From the NCBI GenBank assembly GCA_002709045.1, contig PAPJ01000039.1:1-37826 (forward strand): DNA of 37,826 nucleotides. The letters are read 5' to 3'. The translations under genes were made by a program, and so were the position numbers. Under the pieces are notes generated by a model. That model did not search any database, was not told the origin of the DNA, and saw only the letters and a program-made list of their open reading frames with translations. Positions 8,168 through 16,523 of this stretch are shown here, piece after piece (position 1 is the stretch's first letter; every line of letters starts with the position of its first letter). The stretch comes from Planctomycetaceae bacterium. Lineage in GTDB: Bacteria > Planctomycetota > Planctomycetia > Pirellulales > Pirellulaceae.

Positions 8168-11100
8168 CTAGTTCCGTAGAAACATGGGACTTATTACGAT
8201 TTCCTGCAACGTAGTCTGGAAGCTGCCACCTTTGGCTATCGATTTTGCAACAATTTCATGAATTTCCTCTTCGTCTAGATAGGAAATATCGCGGCCGAGT
8301 GCAAAGGTCATGAGGTGTTCGACTAGCGAAGTGGCGAAGTTCTCACGTTCAAATTCTAAAACGTAACTCTTCATGCCGGCAACGCCAGTTACTTCGGAAC
8401 CGGAAGGAAGCTTTACAACGGTATTTGGATTTGAGCCGGGCTGAGATCCTAAAAGTCCTGCCCCGTTATAGTCTTCGAACACCAGGCCGTACGGATCCAG
8501 CCTTTTATGGCAATTTTTACAGGAGACATTCTCACGATGTATTGCCAACTGTTCAGCAATGGGAAGTCGGTTAGTATTTGGATCTTTGGGGTCCAGGTCA
8601 GGTACATTTGGTGGCGGTGGTGGCGGTGATTCGCCAAGGATCCGTTCCATCATCCAAACAGCACGTTTGATCGGATGAGCCTGTTTTCCATCGGAATGCC
8701 CGCTGAGGAAGGATCCCTGCGTAAGTAATCCGCCGCGATTAAGATTCGCTGAGACGGGTACAGCCCGAAAGTCCGTCCCTGTGACATCCGGAATATTATA
8801 ATACTCCGCCAGATTCTGATTAATGACCACAAAATCACTATCGATCATGTTGTAAATACTGAGATCCTGTTGAAGCAGGTGATTCATGAAATGGTAGGTT
8901 TCCAGCTCCATGTCAGACTTGATATAACGTGTGAACTGAGGGTAGCGTCCGATATCTACTGCCTGCTCTTTATGCCGGTAGATTTTTAGCCATTGGTTGG
9001 AAAACGAAGTTATGAAATGCCATGAACGCTTATCCTGAACCATCCGCGCGACTTGCTCACTAAGCTGCTTCTGAAGTTGTCCCCGGGATGCCAGTTTATA
9101 CAGTTGCTCATCAGGCGGGCCATTCCACAGGAAGTAAGACAGGCGTGCGGCGAGTTCGTATTCACGTTCCGGCTTAGATTTTTTCTCCGGATTACCTTCC
9201 GGCAGGTAGATGAAGTTCGGTGAGCACAACACAGCTACGAGCGTCTCCCGAATCCCACCTTCAAAAGTTGAATAGTCGTCTCGTACGGCACTCCAGAAAT
9301 TGTAATACAGACTTATTTCGTCCCTGGTTGCCGGCCGACGGAAAGCCCGGCTGATGAATGAGGTGAGGACTTCCCGGGCATAGACTTCAGCGTTGTCCTT
9401 ATTGGGCGATTCAAAAAAGACCCGGGTATGACTTTGGGGAGGCCATGTTTCAAAATAGGGAGCTTCAAATTCGACCTCGCTTACAATAATTGAGGAACCT
9501 GTTTCAGACTTGTTTTTAATAAAATCGCCATTCCAAACGCTTAAAACCAGAATGTTGGAAAGAGAGGTCATTTCATTTAGATCGAGTTGTGGTGTGGGTA
9601 GGTTTTCCAAACGACCCACAAATTGATATTGTTTGAATTCATCAACAGCAGTGGTGATTTTTTCAATTCGGTCGAAGGTTTTTGAATCCTGCCCATCATC
9701 TGTTCTGTTTCCTAGTGATACCTGAAGAACGGCCTGGCGGTTCTTGTTTTCTATAGCAGCAGCTTCGAGGCGAGCGATTTCACTGGCTTGTTCTTTGCGG
9801 ATTTTGTGATCCTCTGCTAACGGTGTGAAGACAATTTCTTCAATATTCACAAGTCCGTTCCAGCGGAAGTAACACTCGTTCTCACCTTCTTTCAGAGCGA
9901 CAATTCCCAAAGGTGTACACATGCGAGTCGTATCTCGAGGTTCACGTTCCAGTTTGAATTTGTGGTTCATTCGGTTGTTCCGGTCACCGAATTCAATATA
10001 AAGCTCAGTCTCCGTATTCTCTTTCAGTGCACTGCGGATGATTTCAACATGATAGAGATCGGTTTTCGGAGGGGTCAGTTTGAAGCGAGCTGTTCGGTTA
10101 TTGCCGGGCTTTTCGCCTTCGTTATTGATCAGCAGTCCGTTTTCCAAAACAGATCGTTCCAGTCGATAGGCATCTTCCCCGCTGACGGAGTAAGCCCCCA
10201 CACCTTTTTGGGTGGTACTGTCTGTGACCTTCGTGATCAGCTCTTTGTTTCCATAGACCTTTTTGAATTGTACGTCGCGGCCCGATGTGCGGGCTGCCGT
10301 GATGCGGAATGCGAAGTTTCCTTTGACGGGGAAATCCCGTCGAATTAGCATTTTCATATTTGGCGAAGGTGCATGCCAGGAACCAGGAGCTTTCTCAACA
10401 TGTTGGAATGCTGAGTCCAGATGCATTCCCCGGGCCACCACTTCGTAACGCAGACGGTCAGAACCACGCATACCGATTCCCAGATTGTGAAGTATATTGT
10501 TGTAAGGCGCCGGACGCGAGTTCGGATCAATAAAGATTGCCTCGTCCTGCTCATTAAGAACATCGGGAATGATATGGGCATTGCTTACCGGTTGGGAAAC
10601 AAATCCACCAAATTGACCTGACTTCTTCTCTCCGGCAAGTTCCTTTCCGATATCCATACCAATTTTCATTCGATAGCGGGTGATCGTAGGTTTTTCTGTG
10701 AAGATGGATTGAGCTAGTGCTTCTCGTGCCACCTTCTGGTAATAGTCGAGATGCAGCGGGCTGATCTGTTGGACATTACCATTGTTGGTGAACCCCGATT
10801 TGGATTTGGCGTCTTCAGGTAAGGCATCCCCAAAGTTGACGTCAATTCCCAGTAGTTCCTGTAGAGTATTGGTGTACTGCTCGCGTGTCATACGACGCAT
10901 AACAACTCGGTTAGTATTGCGATGAGCTTTGATAGATTTGACGAGTTCGGTCTGGATCCAGTTTGTCAGTTTTTCGAGCGTCACTTCATCCGGATGATCC
11001 ACATCTTCCGGTGGCATATCTCCCTGATTGATCATGTCCAGTGCATGGTGCCAGCGTTGAGCGTCCGGACCACCTATCAGATCAGGATTTAAATTATCCA

Positions 11101-11281
11101 GACGCACTTTACCTTCCTGTATATCTGCATTGTGGCAGTCGTAGCAGTAGGTACGTAGAATCGGTTTAATGTCGTTTTCAAACAATTGCTGGGGATTTTG
11201 AGCTTCCACCGATGCAATAAGGATTAAAGAGAGACTAAGCGAGAGAGGCAGAAACAGAAAAAGTGATTTCATACGAAACAT
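8168..11281 (-). CDS. DUF1592-type secreted dihaem cytochrome c with inserted binding-like region
   Basis: A 1037-residue planctomycete cytochrome. Order: signal peptide (1-27, very Leu/Ser rich, ending VEA-Q); PSCyt1-like haem domain with CYDCH at 46-50 and the GDMPPED element; PSD3/DUF1587 (about 128-195, MRRMTREQYTNTLQELLG); an inserted region of about 400 residues whose beta-rich centre (TARFKLTPPKTDLYHVEI... GENECYFRWNG) resembles carbohydrate-binding or PA14-like modules; PSD5/DUF1595 (FRRPATRDE); PSD4/DUF1592 (YELAARLSYFLWNGPPDE); PSCyt3/DUF1588 with a six-proline run and second haem site CKNCH at 921-925; PSD2/DUF1585 (FALGRDISYLDE). It heads an operon with the DUF1552 gene. A start at 11272 (residue 4) is equally possible; neither has a clear ribosome site. 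Electron transfer in the periplasm is inferred from the haems; no substrate is known. Confidence 0.93.
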   Translation of the reverse strand: MFRMKSLFLFLPLSLSLSLILIASVEAQNPQQLFENDIKPILRTYCYDCHNADIQEGKVRLDNLNPDLIGGPDAQRWHHALDMINQGDMPPEDVDHPDEVTLEKLTNWIQTELVKSIKAHRNTNRVVMRRMTREQYTNTLQELLGIDVNFGDALPEDAKSKSGFTNNGNVQQISPLHLDYYQKVAREALAQSIFTEKPTITRYRMKIGMDIGKELAGEKKSGQFGGFVSQPVSNAHIIPDVLNEQDEAIFIDPNSRPAPYNNILHNLGIGMRGSDRLRYEVVARGMHLDSAFQHVEKAPGSWHAPSPNMKMLIRRDFPVKGNFAFRITAARTSGRDVQFKKVYGNKELITKVTDSTTQKGVGAYSVSGEDAYRLERSVLENGLLINNEGEKPGNNRTARFKLTPPKTDLYHVEIIRSALKENTETELYIEFGDRNNRMNHKFKLEREPRDTTRMCTPLGIVALKEGENECYFRWNGLVNIEEIVFTPLAEDHKIRKEQASEIARLEAAAIENKNRQAVLQVSLGNRTDDGQDSKTFDRIEKITTAVDEFKQYQFVGRLENLPTPQLDLNEMTSLSNILVLSVWNGDFIKNKSETGSSIIVSEVEFEAPYFETWPPQSHTRVFFESPNKDNAEVYAREVLTSFISRAFRRPATRDEISLYYNFWSAVRDDYSTFEGGIRETLVAVLCSPNFIYLPEGNPEKKSKPEREYELAARLSYFLWNGPPDEQLYKLASRGQLQKQLSEQVARMVQDKRSWHFITSFSNQWLKIYRHKEQAVDIGRYPQFTRYIKSDMELETYHFMNHLLQQDLSIYNMIDSDFVVINQNLAEYYNIPDVTGTDFRAVPVSANLNRGGLLTQGSFLSGHSDGKQAHPIKRAVWMMERILGESPPPPPPNVPDLDPKDPNTNRLPIAEQLAIHRENVSCKNCHKRLDPYGLVFEDYNGAGLLGSQPGSNPNTVVKLPSGSEVTGVAGMKSYVLEFERENFATSLVEHLMTFALGRDISYLDEEEIHEIVAKSIAKGGSFQTTLQEIVISPMFLRN

Positions 11282-11485
11282 TGCGGTTAAGTTTAGGTTT
11301 CCCAGCCGGATGTTTGAAGTGATGGTTGTGGAAAGTTTTCACTTTCTAAGATGTATTATAGTTAGAATCGCTGATTTAGGGAATGTGAGCTGAGCTTACT
11401 GCCTACTCGCAAAGTGAGACTCGAAGCGTTACATTCGAAGTATTAAAGATAAGCCTGTTTTTTCAGATGATAGGATGTTAGCGCA

Positions 11486-12922
11486 TTGAATATCTCGTAC
11501 CGCCTTCAGCTTTTGCTCGCCGCAATCATCCTCGTATTCACGCCTCACCTGCAGGCACAGGGTTTATTGACGAAGTACACGCCTGCGGTCTGGAAAAATC
11601 CTGCAGGTGAAATCCTGAATTACCGTTATCGTTCACCAGCCAAGTTAGAAACCGGCCAGAAATACCCATTACTTCTGTTTCTGCATGGTGCCGGAGGGCG
11701 GGGTGACGATAATCGAGGTGAATTGACCGACGCCGGTACCATTCAGGCATTAGAAAAGGCTGGCGTGTCAGGGGAATTTAATTCCTACGTTCTTGCCGGA
11801 CAGGTACCAAAGAACAAGCTTTGGGTTGATGTTAACTGGAGAAGCAATTCTCATAAAATGCCGGAGATCAGTACGTCCATGAAACTGATGTTTGAAGTTA
11901 TGGATGCCTTCATTGCAGATCCAGCCAATCAGATTGACAAAGATCGCATCTATGTCATGGGATTGTCGATGGGAGGGTATGGAACATGGGATGCCATTCA
12001 ACGTCGACCGAATTTTTTTGCGGCAGCAGTGCCGATTTGCGGAGGAGCAGATTCGGCTCTGGCAGCGTCTATTGCCCATGTTCCGGTGTGGGCCTGGCAT
12101 GGAGATAAAGATCAGGCTATTAGCGTTGATCGCTCGCGAGCAATTGTGGATGCGCTTAAACGATCTGGTGGGAGCCCTCGGTATTCAGAGATCAAAGGCC
12201 GAGGACATGATAGTTGGGTGGATGCTTTTTACCACGCCCCTCTTTGGCAGTGGCTATACAGTCATAAGAAAAGGGCTGCCGGAGTAAGATTTGATCCTGT
12301 TAAAAAGGATATTGAAGGATGGACCGTATTTGTGGATCCGACCTTATTGGAAGGAGAATATTCTGATCTTGGTCGTGAGGCGATAAAGATGTTAGCAAAT
12401 CATTTGCAACGAATCAAAATCTTCGTACCAGAGACACAGCTTAAGACCATGCAAACGCTTGAGATTTGGTTGGAACGACATCATCCGACACTCGGTGCAA
12501 TGCAGTATCATCCGGGTGCAAGGTGGCTCAGGGATAACGGCCATGATCCCCGCTTGTTGAATAAAGTCCATTTACCACGTGCCGCTTCTTTGCTGTCACG
12601 CCAACAAATTCTGAAGCACCCGGCAGTAATCCTGCACGAATTAGCTCACAGTTATCATGACCAGGTTTTGGGTTTTGAACATACCGAAGTTAAGCAGGCA
12701 TACGATCGTGCGATGGCTGCCGGAAAATATCAGGAAGTATTGTTGTATACAGGAAGAACCGTGAAACATTACGGTACGACGAATGAAAAGGAGTTTTTTG
12801 CTGAAGCTACAGAAGCTTATTTCTATCGAAATGACTTCTATCCGTTCGTCGCTGCGGAGTTGGAAATCTATGATCCATTCACTTTTTCGGTGCTGGAAAA
12901 AATCTGGGGTAGGTTAGACTAG
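11486..12922 (+). CDS. Secreted esterase (alpha/beta hydrolase) fused to lethal-factor-like zinc protease
   Basis: Two enzyme domains follow a Sec signal peptide (residues 1-25, ending LQAQ). Residues about 30-265 are a feruloyl-esterase-like alpha/beta hydrolase: LLLFLHGAGGRGDDNRGE forms the oxyanion region, G-L-S-M-G-G carries the nucleophile Ser161, and Asp209 (GDKDQ) and His241 (GRGHDSW) complete a plausible triad. Residues about 280-478 are a zinc protease with HELAH at 384-388 and Y-G-T-T-N-E-K-E-F-F-A-E-A with Tyr429 and Glu436. This closely resembles the anthrax lethal factor core (HEFGH, then YGRTNEAEFFAEA), with 48 versus 45 residues between zinc motif and Glu. The start is TTG; no in-frame ATG upstream avoids a stop. 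It is divergent from the DUF1592 operon across a 204-base gap. A secreted enzyme acting on ester-linked polymer and protein is the inference. Confidence 0.85.
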   Translation: MNISYRLQLLLAAIILVFTPHLQAQGLLTKYTPAVWKNPAGEILNYRYRSPAKLETGQKYPLLLFLHGAGGRGDDNRGELTDAGTIQALEKAGVSGEFNSYVLAGQVPKNKLWVDVNWRSNSHKMPEISTSMKLMFEVMDAFIADPANQIDKDRIYVMGLSMGGYGTWDAIQRRPNFFAAAVPICGGADSALAASIAHVPVWAWHGDKDQAISVDRSRAIVDALKRSGGSPRYSEIKGRGHDSWVDAFYHAPLWQWLYSHKKRAAGVRFDPVKKDIEGWTVFVDPTLLEGEYSDLGREAIKMLANHLQRIKIFVPETQLKTMQTLEIWLERHHPTLGAMQYHPGARWLRDNGHDPRLLNKVHLPRAASLLSRQQILKHPAVILHELAHSYHDQVLGFEHTEVKQAYDRAMAAGKYQEVLLYTGRTVKHYGTTNEKEFFAEATEAYFYRNDFYPFVAAELEIYDPFTFSVLEKIWGRLD

Positions 12923-13026
12923 GAAAACAGTACTGCTGATGGCAGGCTTGATAACTTTACAGGTGAATTTGGCGTGGCTAGAATCATTTCTTTAGCAGTT
13001 ATTCATTAAACAATTAAAACGCTTAT

Positions 13027-13031
13027 AGGTG
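13027..13031 (+). promoter_or_regulatory. Ribosome binding site deciding the ABC ATPase start
   Basis: AGGTG lies 6 bases before the ATG at 13038. A GTG start at 13029 would overlap it and has no ribosome site of its own, so 13038 is preferred. Confidence 0.55.
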
Positions 13032-13037
13032 TTTGAT

Positions 13038-13814
13038 ATGGCGGAGTATGATTCTGTAAGTGACGAGCAGGTTGCGGCGTCATCAACGATGATTGAATCT
13101 GTTGGGCTAAGTAAGTTCTACGGTAGTTTTGCAGCGACTCGGGATGTTTCATTTAGCGTACCGCGTGGTCAGGTTTGTGCCTTCCTCGGTCCTAATGGGG
13201 CAGGTAAATCGACAACGATGAAAATGCTTACCGGATATCTTGCGCCCAGTGAAGGCCGGGCAATAATCGGTGGCTTTGATGTTGCTGAACAACGATTGCA
13301 AGCGGCAGAAATATTGGGTTATCTGCCGGAAAACGGGCCGTTGTATTTTGAGATGACTCCTCGTACTTTTTTGAAATACGTAGGCAAAACCCGTCAGTTG
13401 CCAGTTGATTTATTAGCATCGCGTATGGATTATGTCCGCGAGACCTGCATGCTTGCAGATGTTTGGGAAAAGCAGATTGGTAAATTGTCACGTGGTTACC
13501 GACAGCGTGTAGGTATGGCTCAGGCCCTATTGCACGATCCGGATGTTTTGATACTGGACGAACCGACGAGTGGGCTTGATCCGAATCAGGTGCAGGGCGT
13601 ACGCCAGTTGATCAGAAAACTTGGTGAAACTAAAACCGTTTTGCTTTCGACCCATATCCTTCAGGAAGTTCATGCGGTCTGCGATCGTGTTGTTCTTGTT
13701 AATGATGGAACGGTTGTTTTTGATGGTGCTACCAAAGAGCTCGGTGCCGACGGTGTGGCAATGGAATCGCGATTCCGCGAATTGACCGAAAGTGACAGTT
13801 ATAGTCATCCCTGA
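13038..13814 (+). CDS. ABC transporter ATP-binding protein, GldA-like
   Basis: A 258-residue cytoplasmic ATPase of the ABC-2 exporter type. Visible motifs: Walker A GPNGAGKST at 51-59, the Q-loop region before PENGPLYFEMTP, the signature LSRGYRQR at 150-157 (a variant of LSGGQ common in this subgroup), Walker B with D174-E175 in LILDEPTSGLD, and the switch His in LLSTHIL. It is the first of three tightly spaced genes (gaps of 24 bases) encoding ATPase, permease plus auxiliary domain, and DUF4340 protein. That arrangement resembles the GldA/GldF/GldG set known from Bacteroidetes gliding, but is widespread in planctomycetes without gliding. It drives an unidentified export or envelope process. 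A GTG start at 13029 would add three residues. Confidence 0.93.
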   Translation: MAEYDSVSDEQVAASSTMIESVGLSKFYGSFAATRDVSFSVPRGQVCAFLGPNGAGKSTTMKMLTGYLAPSEGRAIIGGFDVAEQRLQAAEILGYLPENGPLYFEMTPRTFLKYVGKTRQLPVDLLASRMDYVRETCMLADVWEKQIGKLSRGYRQRVGMAQALLHDPDVLILDEPTSGLDPNQVQGVRQLIRKLGETKTVLLSTHILQEVHAVCDRVVLVNDGTVVFDGATKELGADGVAMESRFRELTESDSYSHP

Positions 13815-13838
13815 TTTCAAAGTTATAGAGACTAAATT

Positions 13839-16499
13839 ATGAAGATTCGAATTGGTGTAATCTGGCCGATCATGTTGCGTAACCTCGCCAGTTACTTTTC
13901 CGGTGCGCTGGGCTACCTGTTTATTATCGTGTTTGTCGTGGCCGGCGGAGCGCTTGCCTTTGACGCCGAGTTTTTCACAGCCAATGAACCTAGCCTGGAC
14001 CAGTTAACTGAATGGTTCCCGCTGTTACTGCTTCTGTTTGTACCGGCATTGACGATGGGTGTTTGGGCAGAAGAACGCAAGAGTGGTACCGATGAATTAC
14101 TCTACACACTGCCAGCCACAAATCTGGAAATATTATTGGGTAAGTATTTGAGTGTGGTGGCTGTGTATTCACTTTCATTACTGTTTTCTACCACCCATGT
14201 TTATATTCTGTGTGATCTTGGTGACCCTGACTGGGGATTACTGATGTCCACCTACTTCGGCTACTGGCTGGCAGGGTCGGCATTGCTGGCAGGGGGAATG
14301 CTGGCCTCGATGTTAACTACAAGCATGACCGTCGCCTTTGTTCTTGGGATTGCGATCTGTGGGATTCCGGTCTTTCTTGATTATGCCGCCGCATTTTTGG
14401 GTGCTCGGGAAGTTGTCGAGTCGCTTAGCCTGTCAAGTAAGTTTCAGGATTTTGGTATGGGTATCGTACCGCTTGACGGCGTATTGTATTTTGTCAGTCT
14501 GGCTGTAACGCTGCTTTATCTGAATTTGGTTGTGATGACAAAGCGATTGTGGCCCAGTGGAAGGCAATTGGAAACAGGACTGCAGTTCGGAATTCGCACG
14601 ATCTCGATTGGGGTTTTGGCAACCTGTGTAACGGTTTGGGCCGGCACAGGCGCTGTTCGATTTGATTGGACTAAAGAAAAGTTGTTTAGCCTTTCTGCCA
14701 CAAGTCAGGTGATGCTGGATTCTGTTGAAGCCGAACGTCCTATTGAAATCCAGGCATATATTAGTCCAGAAGTTCCAAGTGAATACACTGAAACTCGAAA
14801 GCAGCTTGTCGGTATGCTTCGTCAGTTTGAAGAACTAAGCGGAGGGAAACTCAGCGTTCGAATCGTTGATGTGGAGCCGTTTAGTGAAGCAGCGGATGAA
14901 GCTAGACACTTCGGTATCACGCCGGTTCAGTTAACCACGGAGGTTGATGGTCGACGACAGGAAGCCGAAGTGTTCCTTGGAGCAGTAATGATCAGTAGTT
15001 ATGACAAGGTTGTTGTTCCATTCTTCGGCAAAGGGATTCCGGTTGAATACGAATTGACCCGATCAATTCAGACAGTCGATCAAGAGGAACGGCTGACGGT
15101 CGGTGTCTTAACGACAGATGCCAACGTAATGGGTGGAGGTAATGAATGGCAAATTGTTACCGAGCTTAAGAAACAGTACAAAGTGGTGCAGGTCTCGCCG
15201 GACATTCCTATTACTGCCGATGACTTTAATGTGCTGCTGGCAGTGATGCCTTCTTCATTGACAGATCCGCAAATGGCCAATCTTGTATCTTATGTGTCTG
15301 AAGGAAATCCTGCTCTGATTTTTGATGACCCGTTTCCCTTGGCGATGGGAACACAGTTCGGAGTAACTGGTGCCCCCCGGCAGCCGAAACCCTCTCAGGG
15401 CGGCCAGATGGGAATGATGGGTGGCGGAGCCCCACCACCACAACCAAAAGCCGATGGCGGTCAGGCAACATCCTTGCTCGATGAATTAGGAATTGTATGG
15501 CAGTATGACCGTGTGGCCTTTGATATGAGTAATCCGCATCCGGAGTTCGCTGCCCTGCCTGCAGAATATTTGTTTCTTACAGCCGGCGGAGGTAATGAAG
15601 ATGCCTTTAATCTGATCGATGGAGTAAGTTCCGGCCTGGAAGAACTGGTTGCTATCTACGCTGGTTCGATTGTTGCTGCCCCCGGGACTGCTGACGGAGA
15701 TGTTATGGCATTGGTCAGTACCGGACCTAGTTCGGGGCTTTTGGAATGGAATGAATTTGTCGACGACAGACCAAATAGTATGGCTATGATGATGGGAGGC
15801 GGCCAGGCAGCACGTCCTGCTGCGGATCCCAATCGACGTGTTGATGGCGTTAATCACGTTGTGGCGGCAAAAATCCAACGTACAGGTGACTCCAAGGCGA
15901 AAGCAATTTTCGTCACGGATGTCGATATGATTTCAGATTTCTTTTTTCAGGAACGTACTTTTGGTAATCTGGAATTTCAGTTCGATAACGTGACGTTCGT
16001 ACTCAATGCCGTGGACTCCTTGGCCGGAGTAGATAGTTTTCTGGAATTAAGATCTCGTCGTCCTGCCCATCGCAGCCTAGAAGAAGTGGAAGAAGAAAAA
16101 AGTACTTTCCTGAAGGAATCAGCTTCCCAACGCACAGAGGCCGATGAAATGGCTGATGAAGAACTTGAAAAAGCACAGGAACGTCTCTCAGCCCGTGCGA
16201 AAGAGATTCAGGACGACGATTCACTCGATCCCATCGCAAAACAGCAGCTTCTACAACAGGCTCAGGAGGATGAACAACAGAAGTTCTCCCTGATTCAGGC
16301 TCAGATCGAGCAGAAAAAGAACGATACAATTCGGCAGATTGATATGGAAACCAATCGAGAAGTAGCTGCCATCGAGTCAAAACATAGGCGGCGTGCTATT
16401 TGGTTACCCCCGATTCCGGCAGTACTGGCCGGTATCGTAGTTTTGGTAATCCGTCTAATGAACGAAAGTAAATATATCGCGCCTTCGAGGCGACGGTAG
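13839..16499 (+). CDS. ABC-2 permease fused to GldG-like auxiliary domain (GldF-GldG fusion)
   Basis: An 886-residue membrane protein. Residues 1-250 contain about six membrane helices and the ABC-2 signature VPALTMGVWAEERKSGTDELLYTLPAT, the permease half (GldF-like). A further helix near 255-275 leads to VRFDWTKEKLFSLSATSQVMLDSVE, the start of a GldG/ABC_transp_aux domain extending to about 730; it includes the RHFGI and EYELTRSIQTV elements. Two low-complexity Met/Gly stretches (GQMGMMGGGAPPPQPK and MAMMMGGGQAA) interrupt this extracytoplasmic domain. Residues about 745-850 are a charged, Gln/Glu-rich coiled coil, followed by a final membrane helix (IPAVLAGIVVLVIRLM) and a basic tail. In Bacteroidetes GldF and GldG are separate proteins; here one chain supplies both. 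It lies between its ATPase and the DUF4340 gene and was probably co-translated with them. Confidence 0.9.
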   Translation: MKIRIGVIWPIMLRNLASYFSGALGYLFIIVFVVAGGALAFDAEFFTANEPSLDQLTEWFPLLLLLFVPALTMGVWAEERKSGTDELLYTLPATNLEILLGKYLSVVAVYSLSLLFSTTHVYILCDLGDPDWGLLMSTYFGYWLAGSALLAGGMLASMLTTSMTVAFVLGIAICGIPVFLDYAAAFLGAREVVESLSLSSKFQDFGMGIVPLDGVLYFVSLAVTLLYLNLVVMTKRLWPSGRQLETGLQFGIRTISIGVLATCVTVWAGTGAVRFDWTKEKLFSLSATSQVMLDSVEAERPIEIQAYISPEVPSEYTETRKQLVGMLRQFEELSGGKLSVRIVDVEPFSEAADEARHFGITPVQLTTEVDGRRQEAEVFLGAVMISSYDKVVVPFFGKGIPVEYELTRSIQTVDQEERLTVGVLTTDANVMGGGNEWQIVTELKKQYKVVQVSPDIPITADDFNVLLAVMPSSLTDPQMANLVSYVSEGNPALIFDDPFPLAMGTQFGVTGAPRQPKPSQGGQMGMMGGGAPPPQPKADGGQATSLLDELGIVWQYDRVAFDMSNPHPEFAALPAEYLFLTAGGGNEDAFNLIDGVSSGLEELVAIYAGSIVAAPGTADGDVMALVSTGPSSGLLEWNEFVDDRPNSMAMMMGGGQAARPAADPNRRVDGVNHVVAAKIQRTGDSKAKAIFVTDVDMISDFFFQERTFGNLEFQFDNVTFVLNAVDSLAGVDSFLELRSRRPAHRSLEEVEEEKSTFLKESASQRTEADEMADEELEKAQERLSARAKEIQDDDSLDPIAKQQLLQQAQEDEQQKFSLIQAQIEQKKNDTIRQIDMETNREVAAIESKHRRRAIWLPPIPAVLAGIVVLVIRLMNESKYIAPSRRR

Positions 16500-16523
16500 G
16501 AAAGCAGGGGAGGAGCACTAATC

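Noticed and set aside
11282..11485. Promoters or hairpins in the divergent gap between the DUF1592 and esterase-protease genes
   Set aside because: Only short AT-rich stretches and a five-pair GAAAG/CTTTC hairpin; no convincing -35/-10 pair or operator was found.
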